64,000 nucleotides of DNA from positions 117,631 to 181,630 of the forward strand of contig NZ_BOOC01000031.1 of NCBI RefSeq assembly GCF_016863035.1, in the 5' to 3' direction. Positions 43,738 through 52,079 of this stretch are shown in pieces. This DNA is from Microbispora corallina (lineage in GTDB: Bacteria > Actinomycetota > Actinomycetes > Streptosporangiales > Streptosporangiaceae). A model generated the notes under the pieces. It was given only the letters and a program-made list of their open reading frames with translations. It did not search any database and had not been told where the DNA came from. How positions within the stretch are numbered: position 1 is the stretch's first letter; every line of letters begins with the position of its first letter. A program made the position numbers and the translations under genes.

Positions 43738-44298
43738 ATGGTCCCCGACGGTTTCGTTCGCGCCCTGGACGCCTTCGAGGCGGTTCTGGCGGCGACGCCG
43801 TCCGATCGCTGGGAGTCGCCTTCGCCGTGTGAGGGCTGGTGCGCCATCGATGTGGCGGGCCATGTCATCGCCGGACTGTGGGTGATCGAGGCTCGTGCCG
43901 CCGGCCGGCCGCTCCCCGAGGCCGATCCTGACTGGCGGGAGGCGGCGGGTGAGGATCCGGTGGCGACGTGGCGTGCCGCGCGCGCCCGCGTGACGGCCCT
44001 CCTGGGACCCGAGGCGCTGGCTCGCCGGATACAGCTGGCGTTGGGCCTGGAGATCACGCTCAGCGAGTGGCTTGAGCGGTATCCGCTGGAACTGCTCGTG
44101 CACACGTGGGACCTGGCGCAGGCCACGGGACAGGTCGTCGTCCTGGAGCCCGACCTGGTACGCGCGGCCCTGGAGACGGCGAAGGAGTTCGCGCCGCAGG
44201 GCCGGGAGGCGGGCATGCTGGGGCCGGAACGCGCCGTCGCCGACGACGCCGACGACCAGACGCGCCTGCTGGCGGTCTTCGGCCGCGGCGTCGGCTGA
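43738..44298 (+). CDS. TIGR03086-type metal-binding protein (DinB/MDMPI-like)
   Basis: 186 residues from ATG 43738, with GGGAGGG at 43722-43728. SPSPCEGWCAIDVAGHVIAGLWVIE is the signature first helix pair of the mycothiol-dependent maleylpyruvate isomerase-like/DinB group, where three His residues usually bind metal. The last His is in LELLVHTWDLAQATGQ. Actinomycete members may use mycothiol; the role here is open. It has its own ribosome-binding site and sits 91 bases after the sigma gene. Confidence 0.82.
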   Translation: MVPDGFVRALDAFEAVLAATPSDRWESPSPCEGWCAIDVAGHVIAGLWVIEARAAGRPLPEADPDWREAAGEDPVATWRAARARVTALLGPEALARRIQLALGLEITLSEWLERYPLELLVHTWDLAQATGQVVVLEPDLVRAALETAKEFAPQGREAGMLGPERAVADDADDQTRLLAVFGRGVG

Positions 44299-44347
44299 CC
44301 CGGCGCCTTCCGGGCGAGGAAGCACCTGCCGCCGAACGAGGTGCGGT

Positions 44348-44947
44348 CTACGTCCTTCCCGTCCCCGAAGGCGGGCCGGCGACGCCCGACAGGTGGGCCA
44401 GCAGCAGGTCCAGCGGCCGCGGCACGCGGTCGAGATCGAGCGCCGCGACGAGCAGCGCCGAGTAGCGGATCTTGCGGCCGCTGCCCGCTCCCATGAACCG
44501 GCGCAGCTGGTCGTGCGTGGTGCCTGCGCGCCATGCGGGTTGCCTCTGCAGCGTGCGGAACGAGCCGAGCTCGCCCTCGGCATCGATCACCCGCTCCACA
44601 GCGGCGGTGCCGAGGGCCCGGATCAGCTCGTCTTCCAGGTCGGCGACGCACACGAAGAACCCGAGCGCCTCCAGATCGCCGCGGGTGAGATCGGATCCGA
44701 GGCCGGCGCGCTCGAGCCCCCGCCGGAAGTCGCCCTCCTCCCCCGCGTCGCACAGACCGGCCAGCCGCAGATCGCGCCCGGAAGGACCGAACCTGCCGAG
44801 GTACGTCCCGATGCTCCTGGCGCCGCCCATCGCCACAATGGAGATGCCTTCGGCCACCAGGTTCCGGCCACGGCGCTCGGCCAACGCCTCGACGGCCGAC
44901 TTGTCACTGGCTCCCTCGACGAGGACGACGGCCCGCGTGTCGCTCAC
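44348..44947 (-). CDS. Stand-alone TOPRIM-domain protein (OLD-like)
   Basis: 199 residues from GTG 44947 (ATG 44983 would give 211). The TOPRIM core is complete: VVLVEGASDKSAVEAL carries the conserved Glu, and GLCDAGEE with later ADLEDELIRAL the acidic metal-binding positions. This pattern is that of the C-terminal nuclease-like domain of OLD-family proteins, but no ATPase is attached or next door. A hairpin lies between the two possible starts. It stands alone between two convergent or unrelated units. Nuclease or nucleotidyl-transfer activity is inferred only from the fold. Confidence 0.8.
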   Translation of the reverse strand: MSDTRAVVLVEGASDKSAVEALAERRGRNLVAEGISIVAMGGARSIGTYLGRFGPSGRDLRLAGLCDAGEEGDFRRGLERAGLGSDLTRGDLEALGFFVCVADLEDELIRALGTAAVERVIDAEGELGSFRTLQRQPAWRAGTTHDQLRRFMGAGSGRKIRYSALLVAALDLDRVPRPLDLLLAHLSGVAGPPSGTGRT

Positions 44948-44950
44948 GAG

Positions 44951-44974
44951 CCCAGCCTCGCACCCGAGGCTGGG
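44951..44974 (-). promoter_or_regulatory. Hairpin over the TOPRIM ribosome-binding region
   Basis: CCCAGCCTCG/CGAGGCTGGG, 10-bp stem and 4-base loop, directly upstream of GTG 44947. The only Shine-Dalgarno-like sequence (GAGG on the minus strand) is inside the stem, so the structure may hide it. Confidence 0.5.
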
Positions 44975-45014
44975 CAGGTTCATCCCTTTTATGCGCCCCG
45001 TCCCGGCCGTACGG

Positions 45015-45161
45015 TCATCCGGCGAAGAGCTGGGCGAGCTTCTGGACCAGCTCGTAGACGCCGTACGCGAAGGGCAGCCCGACCCAGGCCCACGCGAGCA
45101 CCATCAGCCCTGTGTGCCGTCGCGCACCTGCGTCCGGCTGCTGCGAGTCCGCGGATGTCAT
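45015..45161 (-). CDS. MFS transporter small subunit
   Basis: 48 residues from ATG 45161, with one membrane helix (TGLMVLAWAWVGLPFAYGVYE) and a short charged start. Tiny genes of this kind follow OFA-family carriers in actinomycetes. It overlaps the carrier stop by 4 bases (ATGA), so the two are translated together; it probably stabilises or modulates the carrier. Confidence 0.82.
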   Translation of the reverse strand: MTSADSQQPDAGARRHTGLMVLAWAWVGLPFAYGVYELVQKLAQLFAG

Positions 45162-46555
45162 CGCGTCTGTCCCCTCTCCGCCGCCCGCGTCTCGGGCTCC
45201 GCCGCCGGTCGCTCGTGGTACCGCTCGCTCACCGGCCGGATCAGCTCGTTGGCGAGGAAGCCGACGGCGAGCAGGCCGATCATGATGTAGAGCGAGGTGG
45301 TGTACAGGGCGGGCCCGGTGCGGCCCGCGGCCTTCTGCGTGTCGGCGATCGCGTTGACGATCAGCGGGCCGAGCACGCCCGCCGTCGACCAGGCCGTGAG
45401 CAGCCGGCCGTGGATCGCGCCGACCTGGTAGCTGCCGAACAGGTCCTTCAGGTACGCGGGGACCGTGGCGAAGCCGCCGCCGTAGAAGGACAGGATGCCG
45501 AGGGCGCACACGATGAACAGCGGCCGGGAGGCGTTCCCGGTCAGCGCGATCACGAGGTACAGCAGCGCGCCGACCCCGAGGTAGACGCGGTACATGTTCT
45601 TGCGCCCGATCAGGTCGGAGGTGGACGACCACACGAAGCGTCCCGTCATGTTCGCCAGCGACAGCAGCGCGACGAAGCCCGCGGCCGCGCTCACCGCCAC
45701 CGGCGTCGCCGTCTCGGCGAAGAAGTCCGTGATCATCGGAGCGGCCTTCTCCAGGATCCCTATGCCGGCCGTGACGTTGAAGCACAGCACGATCCACAGG
45801 AAGTAGAACTGCGGGGTGCGGATCGCGTTGCGGGCCGAGACGTCGGCGGTCGTGACCAGGGCCCGGCTCGCGGCCCGGCCCGGCTCCCACCCGGCCGGCC
45901 GCCAGCCCTCCGCCGGGACCCGCACCAGCAGCACGCCCATCGTCATGAAGACCGCGTAGACGACGCCGTGCACGAGGAAGGTCCTGGCGATCCCCCCGGT
46001 GTCGGTACCGAACGCCGACAGCATCTGCGCCGACCACGGCGAGGCGATGAGAGCGCCCCCGCCGAAACCCATGATGGCGATGCCGGTGGCCATGCCCGGC
46101 CGGTCCGGGAACCACTTGATCAATGTGGAGACCGGCGAGATGTAGCCGATGCCGAGCCCGATCCCGCCGACGAAGCCGTACCCGAGGACGACCAGCCAGT
46201 ACTGCCGGGTGGCCACGCCGAGGGCGGACAACAGGAATCCGGAGGAGAAGCACACCATCGAGACGAACATGGACCACCGGGGCCCGTTGCGCTCCACGAG
46301 CGTGCCGCCGAAGGCGGCCGACAGGCCGAGCATGACGATGCCCAGCTGGAACGGCAGGGCGCTCTGCGTGCCCGACAGGCCGAGCGACGACTCCAGCGGC
46401 GGTTTGAAGACACTCCACGCGTACGCCTGGCCGATGGCCAGGTGCACGGAGAGCGCGGCGGGCGGCACCAGCCAGCGACTCCAGGTGGGCGGGGCGACGG
46501 TACGTGAACGGCTGAGGAATCCGGGGGCGTGTACGACGTTCGTTCTGTCTACCAC
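45158..46555 (-). CDS. OFA-family MFS transporter (organic-acid type)
   Basis: 465 residues with 12 membrane helices. WSVFKPPLESSLGLSGTQSALPFQL and GFGGGALIASPW are OFA (oxalate:formate antiporter) hallmarks. The family moves small carboxylates such as oxalate, formate or lactate; the substrate is unknown here. The best start is GTG 46555 just after GGGAGG, although the spacing is tight. The dyad CCGTAT-CAC-ATACGG upstream suggests local control. Confidence 0.85.
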   Translation of the reverse strand: MVDRTNVVHAPGFLSRSRTVAPPTWSRWLVPPAALSVHLAIGQAYAWSVFKPPLESSLGLSGTQSALPFQLGIVMLGLSAAFGGTLVERNGPRWSMFVSMVCFSSGFLLSALGVATRQYWLVVLGYGFVGGIGLGIGYISPVSTLIKWFPDRPGMATGIAIMGFGGGALIASPWSAQMLSAFGTDTGGIARTFLVHGVVYAVFMTMGVLLVRVPAEGWRPAGWEPGRAASRALVTTADVSARNAIRTPQFYFLWIVLCFNVTAGIGILEKAAPMITDFFAETATPVAVSAAAGFVALLSLANMTGRFVWSSTSDLIGRKNMYRVYLGVGALLYLVIALTGNASRPLFIVCALGILSFYGGGFATVPAYLKDLFGSYQVGAIHGRLLTAWSTAGVLGPLIVNAIADTQKAAGRTGPALYTTSLYIMIGLLAVGFLANELIRPVSERYHERPAAEPETRAAERGQTR

Positions 46556-46562
46556 CCTCCCG

Positions 46563-46577
46563 CCGTATCACATACGG
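46563..46577. promoter_or_regulatory. Operator-like palindrome upstream of the MFS gene
   Basis: CCGTAT-CAC-ATACGG, a perfect dyad 8 bases upstream of the start codon. Its regulator is not encoded next door. Confidence 0.5.
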
Positions 46578-46814
46578 TATGCCGGACTCCGAATCTCACT
46601 CGGTCTTTACGGCAAGCGGTCAGGAACGATCGGCGAACGGTCGGCACCCGGGTACGGCGACGGGGTCACTGCTCGCTCTGCAGATCGAGAAAGGCCAGCG
46701 CCGCGCAGCGCGGGCACAGGTGGGCCTCCTGCGGGGCGGGGCCGGGGTAGTCCTATCTGGGACGACGCCCGGTTCGACCGGGTATCTGGGTCAGGGCGGC
46801 GGCGTGTCCGGTTG

Positions 46815-47480
46815 TCACCCCAGCAGGAGTGCGGCGACCGCCTCCGGGGCCTCATGCATCGCGTCGTGGCCGGTCGGGAGGTCGTGGACCTGCCATCCGG
46901 GATCGGCGTGGAGCCGGGCGCGGAGTCCGGCGAACGGCGTCCGGTCCTCCCATCCCGAGCAGTAGACGAACTCCCGGCGCGGGACCTGGGCGAACGCGCC
47001 GGTGAGCCGGATCGTCTGCAGGAACGAGGCGAGGGGATGGGGACGGCGGCGGGGATCGCCGCCCTCGGGCGGCCGGACGGCGTAGCCGGTGGTGGCGGCG
47101 CCGGCGGCGAACACTTTCCGGAAACGCTCGTTCGTCGACGACCAGCACGACTCGCCGTCGCGCGGTACGTAGGCGTCGAGATGCACCAGTCGTGAGATCC
47201 GGCCCTCAGCGCGATCGGCGGCGGCGGCGATCACCATCCCGCCGTAGCTGTGGCCGACCAGCGTCGCGCCGGTGATGTGGGCGCGATCGAGGAGCCGCAG
47301 AACGTCGCCGGCGTGCGTGTCGAGGTTGGCGGTCGCGACCGTCGCGTCGTCGTCGTCCGGCCGCAGACCGGTCAAAGTCAGGGCGTGAACGGCATGGCCG
47401 GCGCGCTCCAGCAGCGGCACCACCGCCTCGAACGACCAGGCGCCCTTCCAACCTCCGGGCACGAGCACGAACGTCGCCAT
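46815..47480 (-). CDS. Alpha/beta-hydrolase (esterase-like)
   Basis: 221 residues. Oxyanion HG-type start FVLVPGGWKGAWSFEAVVPLLE, nucleophile elbow GHSYGG at about residues 75-80, and the terminal His in LPTGHDAMHEAPEAVAALLL; the acid is probably in the middle. It is a small esterase/lipase-like member of the AB hydrolase-1 group. AGGAG lies before ATG 47480. It is divergent from an AraC gene with about 130 bases between, which is its likely regulator. Confidence 0.88.
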   Translation of the reverse strand: MATFVLVPGGWKGAWSFEAVVPLLERAGHAVHALTLTGLRPDDDDATVATANLDTHAGDVLRLLDRAHITGATLVGHSYGGMVIAAAADRAEGRISRLVHLDAYVPRDGESCWSSTNERFRKVFAAGAATTGYAVRPPEGGDPRRRPHPLASFLQTIRLTGAFAQVPRREFVYCSGWEDRTPFAGLRARLHADPGWQVHDLPTGHDAMHEAPEAVAALLLG

Positions 47481-47608
47481 GGGTTTGTCTCCTCTCAGAC
47501 CGACGACATGTGGTCCCGGCCGGGCGCTCCGCGCGACCGACGACCAGTCCGCACGCAGACAGTGTCACCAGACGACGATGTGGCGGACCACCGATAGAAT
47601 GCCAACCG

Positions 47609-48442
47609 ATGCCTGTTCCCCGCCAACCTCGCCGGATCGCCGGAGTGACGTCGCACATCTGGCCGTCCGGCGGGCGCCACCTCTGGCCGTCCGGTGAGAC
47701 GAGCGCGGTGCAGTCGCACGCGCGGGGACACCTGGTGTACGCGGCCGGCGGTGTCCTGGCGGTCCACACCGAGCGCGGCACGTCGATCGTCCCCGCCAAC
47801 CGGGTCGCCTGGACCCCCGCCGGGTTCACGCACTACCACCGCGCCCACGGCGACACCGACATGCGGATCGTCTTTCTCCCGCCGTCCCTCGCCCGGCTCG
47901 TACCCGACCATCCCGCCGTGTTCCTGGCCTCCGGCCTCGCCCGGGAGGTCCTGCTCGCCCTGACCGGCCCCCGCAACTACGACGACGCCGCGCCCGGCTA
48001 CAGCCGCTCCGCGCGCTCCCGGCTTCTTCGCGTCCTCGTCGACGAACTCCGCGAGGCACACGAACAGCCGCTGCATCTGCCGGAGCCGCGCGACGACCGG
48101 CTGCGTGCCATCGCCCGGATGCTGCACGAGAGTCCGGGAGACAACTCCTCGCTGGCCGAACTTGGGACGACGATCGGAGCCAGTACCCGCACCCTCAGCC
48201 GGCTGTTCCGCGACGAGCTCGGCATGACCTTCTACGAATGGCGCACGCAGCTACGCGTCTACCACGCGCTCGTGCTCCTCGCCGACGGTCACGACACCAC
48301 CCAGACCGCCTACGCCTGCGGATGGGCCAACCCCAGCGGCTTCATCGCGGCGTTCACCGGCATCATCGGAACGACCCCGGGCCGCTACCGGACCGGTCGC
48401 CAGACCCCCGCCCGCGCCCCTGGACTCCCGTCGCACGAGTGA
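47609..48442 (+). CDS. AraC-family regulator with cupin-like domain
   Basis: 277 residues from ATG 47609. The N-terminal half is a cupin-type sensor (HARGHLVYAAGGVLAVHTERGTSIVPANRVAWTPAGFTHYH). The C-terminal half holds the double helix-turn-helix (SLAELGTTIGASTRTLSRLFRDELGMTFYEWRTQLRV and TQTAYACGWANPSGFIAAF, given in parts). TAGAAT at 47595-47600 ends 8 bases before the ATG, so the mRNA may have almost no leader. It probably controls the divergent hydrolase. Confidence 0.88.
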   Translation: MPVPRQPRRIAGVTSHIWPSGGRHLWPSGETSAVQSHARGHLVYAAGGVLAVHTERGTSIVPANRVAWTPAGFTHYHRAHGDTDMRIVFLPPSLARLVPDHPAVFLASGLAREVLLALTGPRNYDDAAPGYSRSARSRLLRVLVDELREAHEQPLHLPEPRDDRLRAIARMLHESPGDNSSLAELGTTIGASTRTLSRLFRDELGMTFYEWRTQLRVYHALVLLADGHDTTQTAYACGWANPSGFIAAFTGIIGTTPGRYRTGRQTPARAPGLPSHE

Positions 48443-48449
48443 CCTCTCC

Positions 48450-48730
48450 GCGCGGAGGGCGGGCGGGCCCGCCGTGATCGCCGCGCTCAACAGCTCCCTG
48501 GCCGATCGCGACCAGTTCATCCTCACCAGCCGGACCGGTGAATTGGCCGCCACCACCTGGCCTACCTCGCCCGTCACCTGACCGCGCACCGCACCCGCGA
48601 CCTCGCCTGGTGGCGCCTGGCTGGCCACACCACCACACCCGCCCAGCGACGCCACACCGCCCGCGTGGTCGGTTTCGCGGGTGGGTTCGCGGTCGGGCTC
48701 ACGTCCGGGCTCGTGATTCAGACCGGATGA
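48450..48730 (+). pseudogene. Remnant of a NACHT-type STAND ATPase gene
   Basis: Two pieces in different frames. The first reads PAVIAALNSSLADRDQFILTSR (about 48468-48530), typical of the NACHT sensor region. The second reads HHLAYLARHLTAHRTRDLAWW and then a hydrophobic glycine-rich run to TGA 48728-48730, as in the membrane part of actinomycete NACHT proteins. The Walker motifs and everything between the two pieces are missing. It follows the AraC gene directly. Confidence 0.55.
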
Positions 48731-48748
48731 GAGGCCGGCCGCTGTGCG

Positions 48749-49762
48749 TCAGCCGTGACTGATGACCACCTTGCCGAATCCGCCGCCCGACTCGCAGTAC
48801 GCGAAGGCCGCCGAAACGTCCTCGAACGGGAAGACCCGGTCGATCACGGGACGCAGCCGATGCGCCTCGACGGCGCGGTTCATCTGGACGAAGTGGGCCC
48901 GGCTGCCCGTGGCCACCCGGCGCAGCACCGCGCCGGCCATGAACAGGGCCGCGGGATCGACGGGCGCGGCCCCCTCGGCTCCAGACAGCCAGTAGCCCAC
49001 GAACGCCACCTCACCGCTGGGGGCGACGGACCTCAGCGACTGGTGGAGGGGTCCCGCCGTGTCGACGACGCGGTCGACGCCGACGCCGCCGGTCAGCGCA
49101 CGCACCTCGGACGACCAGTCCGGGTGCTCCCGGTAGTCGATCACCTCGTCCGCCCCGAGCGCCCTCAGCCGTCCGGCTTTGGCGGCACTGGACGTCGTCA
49201 CGATCACCCGGGCACCGGACAGCTTGGCGAACCGCAGGACGAACAGCGACACGGCTCCAGAACCGAGGGTCAGCACGGTCGAGCCCGGATGCGGCGCCTC
49301 GCCGGTGGTGAGGGCGTTCCACGCGGTCACCGATGCCAACGGCAGCGCCGCGGCCTCCTCGAACGACAGGTGGTCCGGGACGCGGACCACGCCGTCCTCG
49401 CTCAGCAGCGCGTACTCGCTCAGCACACCGTCGATCATCGTGCCGAGCTGCGCGGCGTCCTCGCGCCTGAACGGGCCGTCGAGCCAGCGCGGGAAGACGG
49501 TGGCCGCCACGCGGTCGCCCGGCTTCACGCGGGTGACGTCCTGGCCGACGGCGACGATTTCCCCGGCCCCTTCGCAGCCCGGCACCACGCCGGGCCGGAT
49601 GGGAAGCGGATAGTCGCCGGCCAGCACCAGGAGGTCGCGGAAACCGAGGGAGTTCGCCCGCATCCGTACGAGGACCTGCCCGCGCCCCGGTTCGGGCTCG
49701 TCCCGGTTTTGGACGGTCAACCCGGCGAGCCCATGACCGGGTTCGAGTCGATAGCTCTTCAT
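48749..49762 (-). CDS. Zinc-less NAD(P)-dependent MDR dehydrogenase
   Basis: 337 residues of the medium-chain dehydrogenase fold: GroES-like start (PGRGQVLVRMRANSLGFRDLLVLAGDYP), then the substrate-side PGCEGAGEIVAVG and the coenzyme motif LGSGAVSLFVLRFA. The cysteines of the zinc sites are absent, so it is the quinone-oxidoreductase-like or enoyl-reductase-like branch. ATG 49762 has GAAAGG 6 bases upstream. A small secreted-peptide frame overlaps its start upstream. Confidence 0.87.
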   Translation of the reverse strand: MKSYRLEPGHGLAGLTVQNRDEPEPGRGQVLVRMRANSLGFRDLLVLAGDYPLPIRPGVVPGCEGAGEIVAVGQDVTRVKPGDRVAATVFPRWLDGPFRREDAAQLGTMIDGVLSEYALLSEDGVVRVPDHLSFEEAAALPLASVTAWNALTTGEAPHPGSTVLTLGSGAVSLFVLRFAKLSGARVIVTTSSAAKAGRLRALGADEVIDYREHPDWSSEVRALTGGVGVDRVVDTAGPLHQSLRSVAPSGEVAFVGYWLSGAEGAAPVDPAALFMAGAVLRRVATGSRAHFVQMNRAVEAHRLRPVIDRVFPFEDVSAAFAYCESGGGFGKVVISHG

Positions 49763-50055
49763 CGCAGCCTTTCACGCCGTACCGCTCCCTGCGCGGGCCA
49801 CCTGGTGACGCCGCGCGCCGATGTCGGGATCATGCGGGGCGGCCGCGACATCGGGCAATTTCCCAGAGGGAATTGGCTAATACCGGAGGGGCCGGATAGG
49901 AAGAGGCCGGATAGGAATCCGGCCTGGTGCTGAGCCGATGCACCCAGCCCGTGCCCTGGCACCCCAGGAGGCTGCTCCGCGTGGGCCGGCGAGGCGACGA
50001 CGAGACTGAGGATTAAGGCCGCCGCGGTGGTGGCGGCGATGTGCAGTGCTTTCCT
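49759..50055 (-). pseudogene. Small secreted-peptide frame without a normal start codon
   Basis: On the minus strand the frame reads RKALHIAATTAAALILS then LVVASPAHA, an obvious signal peptide, followed by a short mature part. An AGGAAAG that looks like a ribosome-binding site, and an AT-rich TATAGG box further up (about 50065-50072), precede it. No ATG, GTG or TTG exists between the upstream stop and the signal; a CTG at 50046 is the only candidate. It ends in ATGA with the dehydrogenase start. It may be a gene with a lost or CTG start. Confidence 0.35.
49892..49926. repeat. Tandem 13-base repeat with hairpin
   Basis: GGCCGGATAGGAA at 49892-49904 and again at 49907-49919. The second copy can also fold with ATCCGGCC (49919-49926). 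It lies inside the small peptide frame and upstream of the dehydrogenase. Confidence 0.6.
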
Positions 50056-50197
50056 AGCTACCTACACCTATAAGCCTCTTCGAGGCATGGGAGACGTGGG
50101 CGAGTGTCGACCCCCGCGTACGTCGCGCTGGGCTCATGATCGAGACTTTGTATGGTGAAGTGGATCCTTACATGAGTGACAAATTGGTCGCCCGCGG

Positions 50198-50692
50198 CTA
50201 TGCACAGTGCGGCCCCGCTGATCGGTCATGGTGTGCGTCCGGCTCTGAGAAGGCGGGCGCGGACATCTGGAGCCGGTCGCGGACAGCGCGGACGGTGCGT
50301 TCCGCGTCTTCGGCGAGGCTGTGCTGCGGCGCGTTGAGGAACTCGGTGCCCCGCAGCGGATGCGTGGCGGGCCGGGGATAGAGCCAGGCGTGGAAGTGCT
50401 GGACACGGTCCCGGGTCGAGAGCACATGCACCCGCTCGGCACCGGTCACCGCACGCAGCGCACGGTCCAGCACGGTCACCAGCAGACCGAAGGAGGTCGC
50501 CTCCTCGGTGTCCATATCGGCGAAGTCGACGTAATGGCGACGCGAGGTGATCCGCAGCCCGCCCGCCATCGTGGTCTCCGGATCCCCCTGGCTGACCAGC
50601 CAGTGCTCATTGCGGAGTATCCATCCGCCGACCGGCTCAGGCCGCGTCGGGTCATCGAGGTTGCAGTAGGGGCAGTGCCGGGGTTCGGCCAC
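50198..50692 (-). CDS. HIT-family nucleotide hydrolase
   Basis: 164 residues. HFHAWLYPR at about residues 119-127 is the histidine-triad motif (HxHxx) with the middle His as nucleophile. The N-terminal CPYC motif and RNEHWLVSQGDPETTMAGGL are usual in actinomycete HIT proteins. Such enzymes cleave AMP-linked compounds such as Ap4A. A poorly conserved tail of about 35 residues follows. It lies just downstream of the ArsR-phosphatase/VOC pair on the same strand. Confidence 0.82.
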   Translation of the reverse strand: MAEPRHCPYCNLDDPTRPEPVGGWILRNEHWLVSQGDPETTMAGGLRITSRRHYVDFADMDTEEATSFGLLVTVLDRALRAVTGAERVHVLSTRDRVQHFHAWLYPRPATHPLRGTEFLNAPQHSLAEDAERTVRAVRDRLQMSAPAFSEPDAHHDRSAGPHCA

Positions 50693-50708
50693 CGCGGGCT
50701 CCTTCGCG

Positions 50709-51089
50709 TCAGGCGGGTTGGAACAGTTCGATCAGGTTGCCGGCGGGGTCGGCGAGCAGGATCTGCCGCCCGCCGGGGCCGGTGACCATGTCGCTGCGGA
50801 ACGACGACAGGCCTGCGGTGCGTAGCCGGGCGACCTCGTCGTCCAGGTCGTCGACGACCAGGTGGATGCGGTTGCGGCCGGCGACGGCGGCATCGGCGGG
50901 TGTGGCGCGGGCGCCGGAACTGGCGGGCCCGGACAGCAGCAGCCGTAGCGGCCCGCGTACCACGTCGGCGAACGCGGACCCGGCGCTGCTGTTGAGGGTG
51001 AAGCCGAGGTGGGTGGTGTAGAAACCGACGGCCGCTTGGACGTCGTCGACGAGGTAGCGGACGCTGGCGTAGCGGTCAGGTGCCGTCAT
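50709..51089 (-). CDS. VOC-family (glyoxalase/dioxygenase-like) protein
   Basis: 126 residues from ATG 51089, overlapping the upstream gene by ATGA. Paired beta-alpha-beta-beta-beta modules: YLVDDVQAAVGFYTTHLGFTLN and RIHLVVDDLDDEVARLRTAG, ending GGRQILLADPAGNLIELFQPA with the metal-binding Glu. VOC proteins next to ArsR-like genes include the C-As lyase ArsI, but the Cys motif of that enzyme is not seen, so I leave the function open. Confidence 0.85.
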   Translation of the reverse strand: MTAPDRYASVRYLVDDVQAAVGFYTTHLGFTLNSSAGSAFADVVRGPLRLLLSGPASSGARATPADAAVAGRNRIHLVVDDLDDEVARLRTAGLSSFRSDMVTGPGGRQILLADPAGNLIELFQPA

Positions 51090-51868
51090 GAATGGGCCTC
51101 CGGGGTCTGGGCGAGGACGGGCAGCAGGTGGCGGACGCGTGCGTCGATGTCCGCCGTGGCGTGGCCGAACGCGGCAGGGCTGTCCTGCTCGCTGCGGCCT
51201 GCGGTGGCCGGGTCGGGGATGCTCCAGTGGACCCGCCGCGCGTGGTCGCCGAACCCGGGGCAGACTTCGCGGGCCCGGTCGCACAAGGTGATCACGTAAT
51301 CGAACCGGCGGCCGCGCAACGTGTCCAGATGGCGGGGCTGCCGGCCGGCGATGTCGATGCCGTACCGCTCGCGCAGCACCTGCACGGCGTGGGGGTGCAC
51401 GCGCGCCTTGGGTCGGCTGCCGGCGCTGGTCACGGTCACACCGCCGGTGGTGTGGTGGCGCAACAGGGCTTCGGCGATCGGTGAGCGGGCGCTGTTGCCC
51501 GTGCACACGAACAGCACCGCCAGGCGCGGCCACCGCTGCCGGCCGTCCGGGGACGGCGGTGGCGTGGCGGCGCGGCGCAGTGCCGGATGGAGAGCGGCCC
51601 CAGCATCGGCCAGGGCCTGCGCGCAGCGGTCCAGGTCCAGACGGTAATAGCTGTCGCGGCCGTCGAAACTGCTGCGTGTGACGGCGACCAGGCCACCCTC
51701 GCGCAGCAGCCGCAGATGGTAGGAGACCAGGTTCTGCGGCGCCTCGACCAGCGCCATGAGCTCCCGCACCCGCAAGTCGCCGACGGCGAGCTCAGTCAAC
51801 AACCGCCAGCGCAGCGGGTGGGCGGCCAGACGCACGAACTCCGGCACCGCCTCACTCGATGACGCCAC
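51086..51868 (-). CDS. ArsR-type repressor fused to a low-molecular-weight phosphatase/arsenate reductase domain
   Basis: 260 residues. Residues 1-100: ArsR winged helix (LMALVEAPQNLVSYHLRLLREGGLV). Residues about 115-260: LMW-PTP fold with the P-loop VLFVCTGNSARSP (CX5R) and the general acid Asp in WSIPDPA. Fusions of this type sense and reduce arsenate or related oxyanions in known cases; there is no ars efflux gene here. It is coupled to the VOC gene. The perfect 18-bp dyad upstream is the expected operator, so it represses its own operon. Confidence 0.88.
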   Translation of the reverse strand: MASSSEAVPEFVRLAAHPLRWRLLTELAVGDLRVRELMALVEAPQNLVSYHLRLLREGGLVAVTRSSFDGRDSYYRLDLDRCAQALADAGAALHPALRRAATPPPSPDGRQRWPRLAVLFVCTGNSARSPIAEALLRHHTTGGVTVTSAGSRPKARVHPHAVQVLRERYGIDIAGRQPRHLDTLRGRRFDYVITLCDRAREVCPGFGDHARRVHWSIPDPATAGRSEQDSPAAFGHATADIDARVRHLLPVLAQTPEAHS

Positions 51869-51881
51869 GCCTCGGACGATA

Positions 51882-51899
51882 CATCAAATGTATTTGATG
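51882..51899 (-). promoter_or_regulatory. ArsR operator
   Basis: CATCAAAT-GT-ATTTGATG, perfect 8-bp arms, 13 bases upstream of the fusion gene; a typical ArsR-family site. Confidence 0.75.
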
Positions 51900-52079
51900 G
51901 AATAGCCCCGCCTGGAGGTCAAAGGGCTTGAGCGCTACACGCCAAACGGCCGATACAGGGACCCTCAGCAAGAGCCCCGACCGTCACCGCCGTCCGGGGA
52001 TGCCTGCAGGATCCCGCGAGCAGCCGTCGACCAGACCACCCCACCGAGGCCATGCACCCGCAACCCCCGGTCCCTGAGG

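Noticed and set aside
46672..46745. Minus-strand frame ending CPRCAALAFLDLQSEQ, resembling the end of a zinc-ribbon protein
   Set aside because: About 25 codons only, with a stop directly upstream and no start codon; too little to call a gene.
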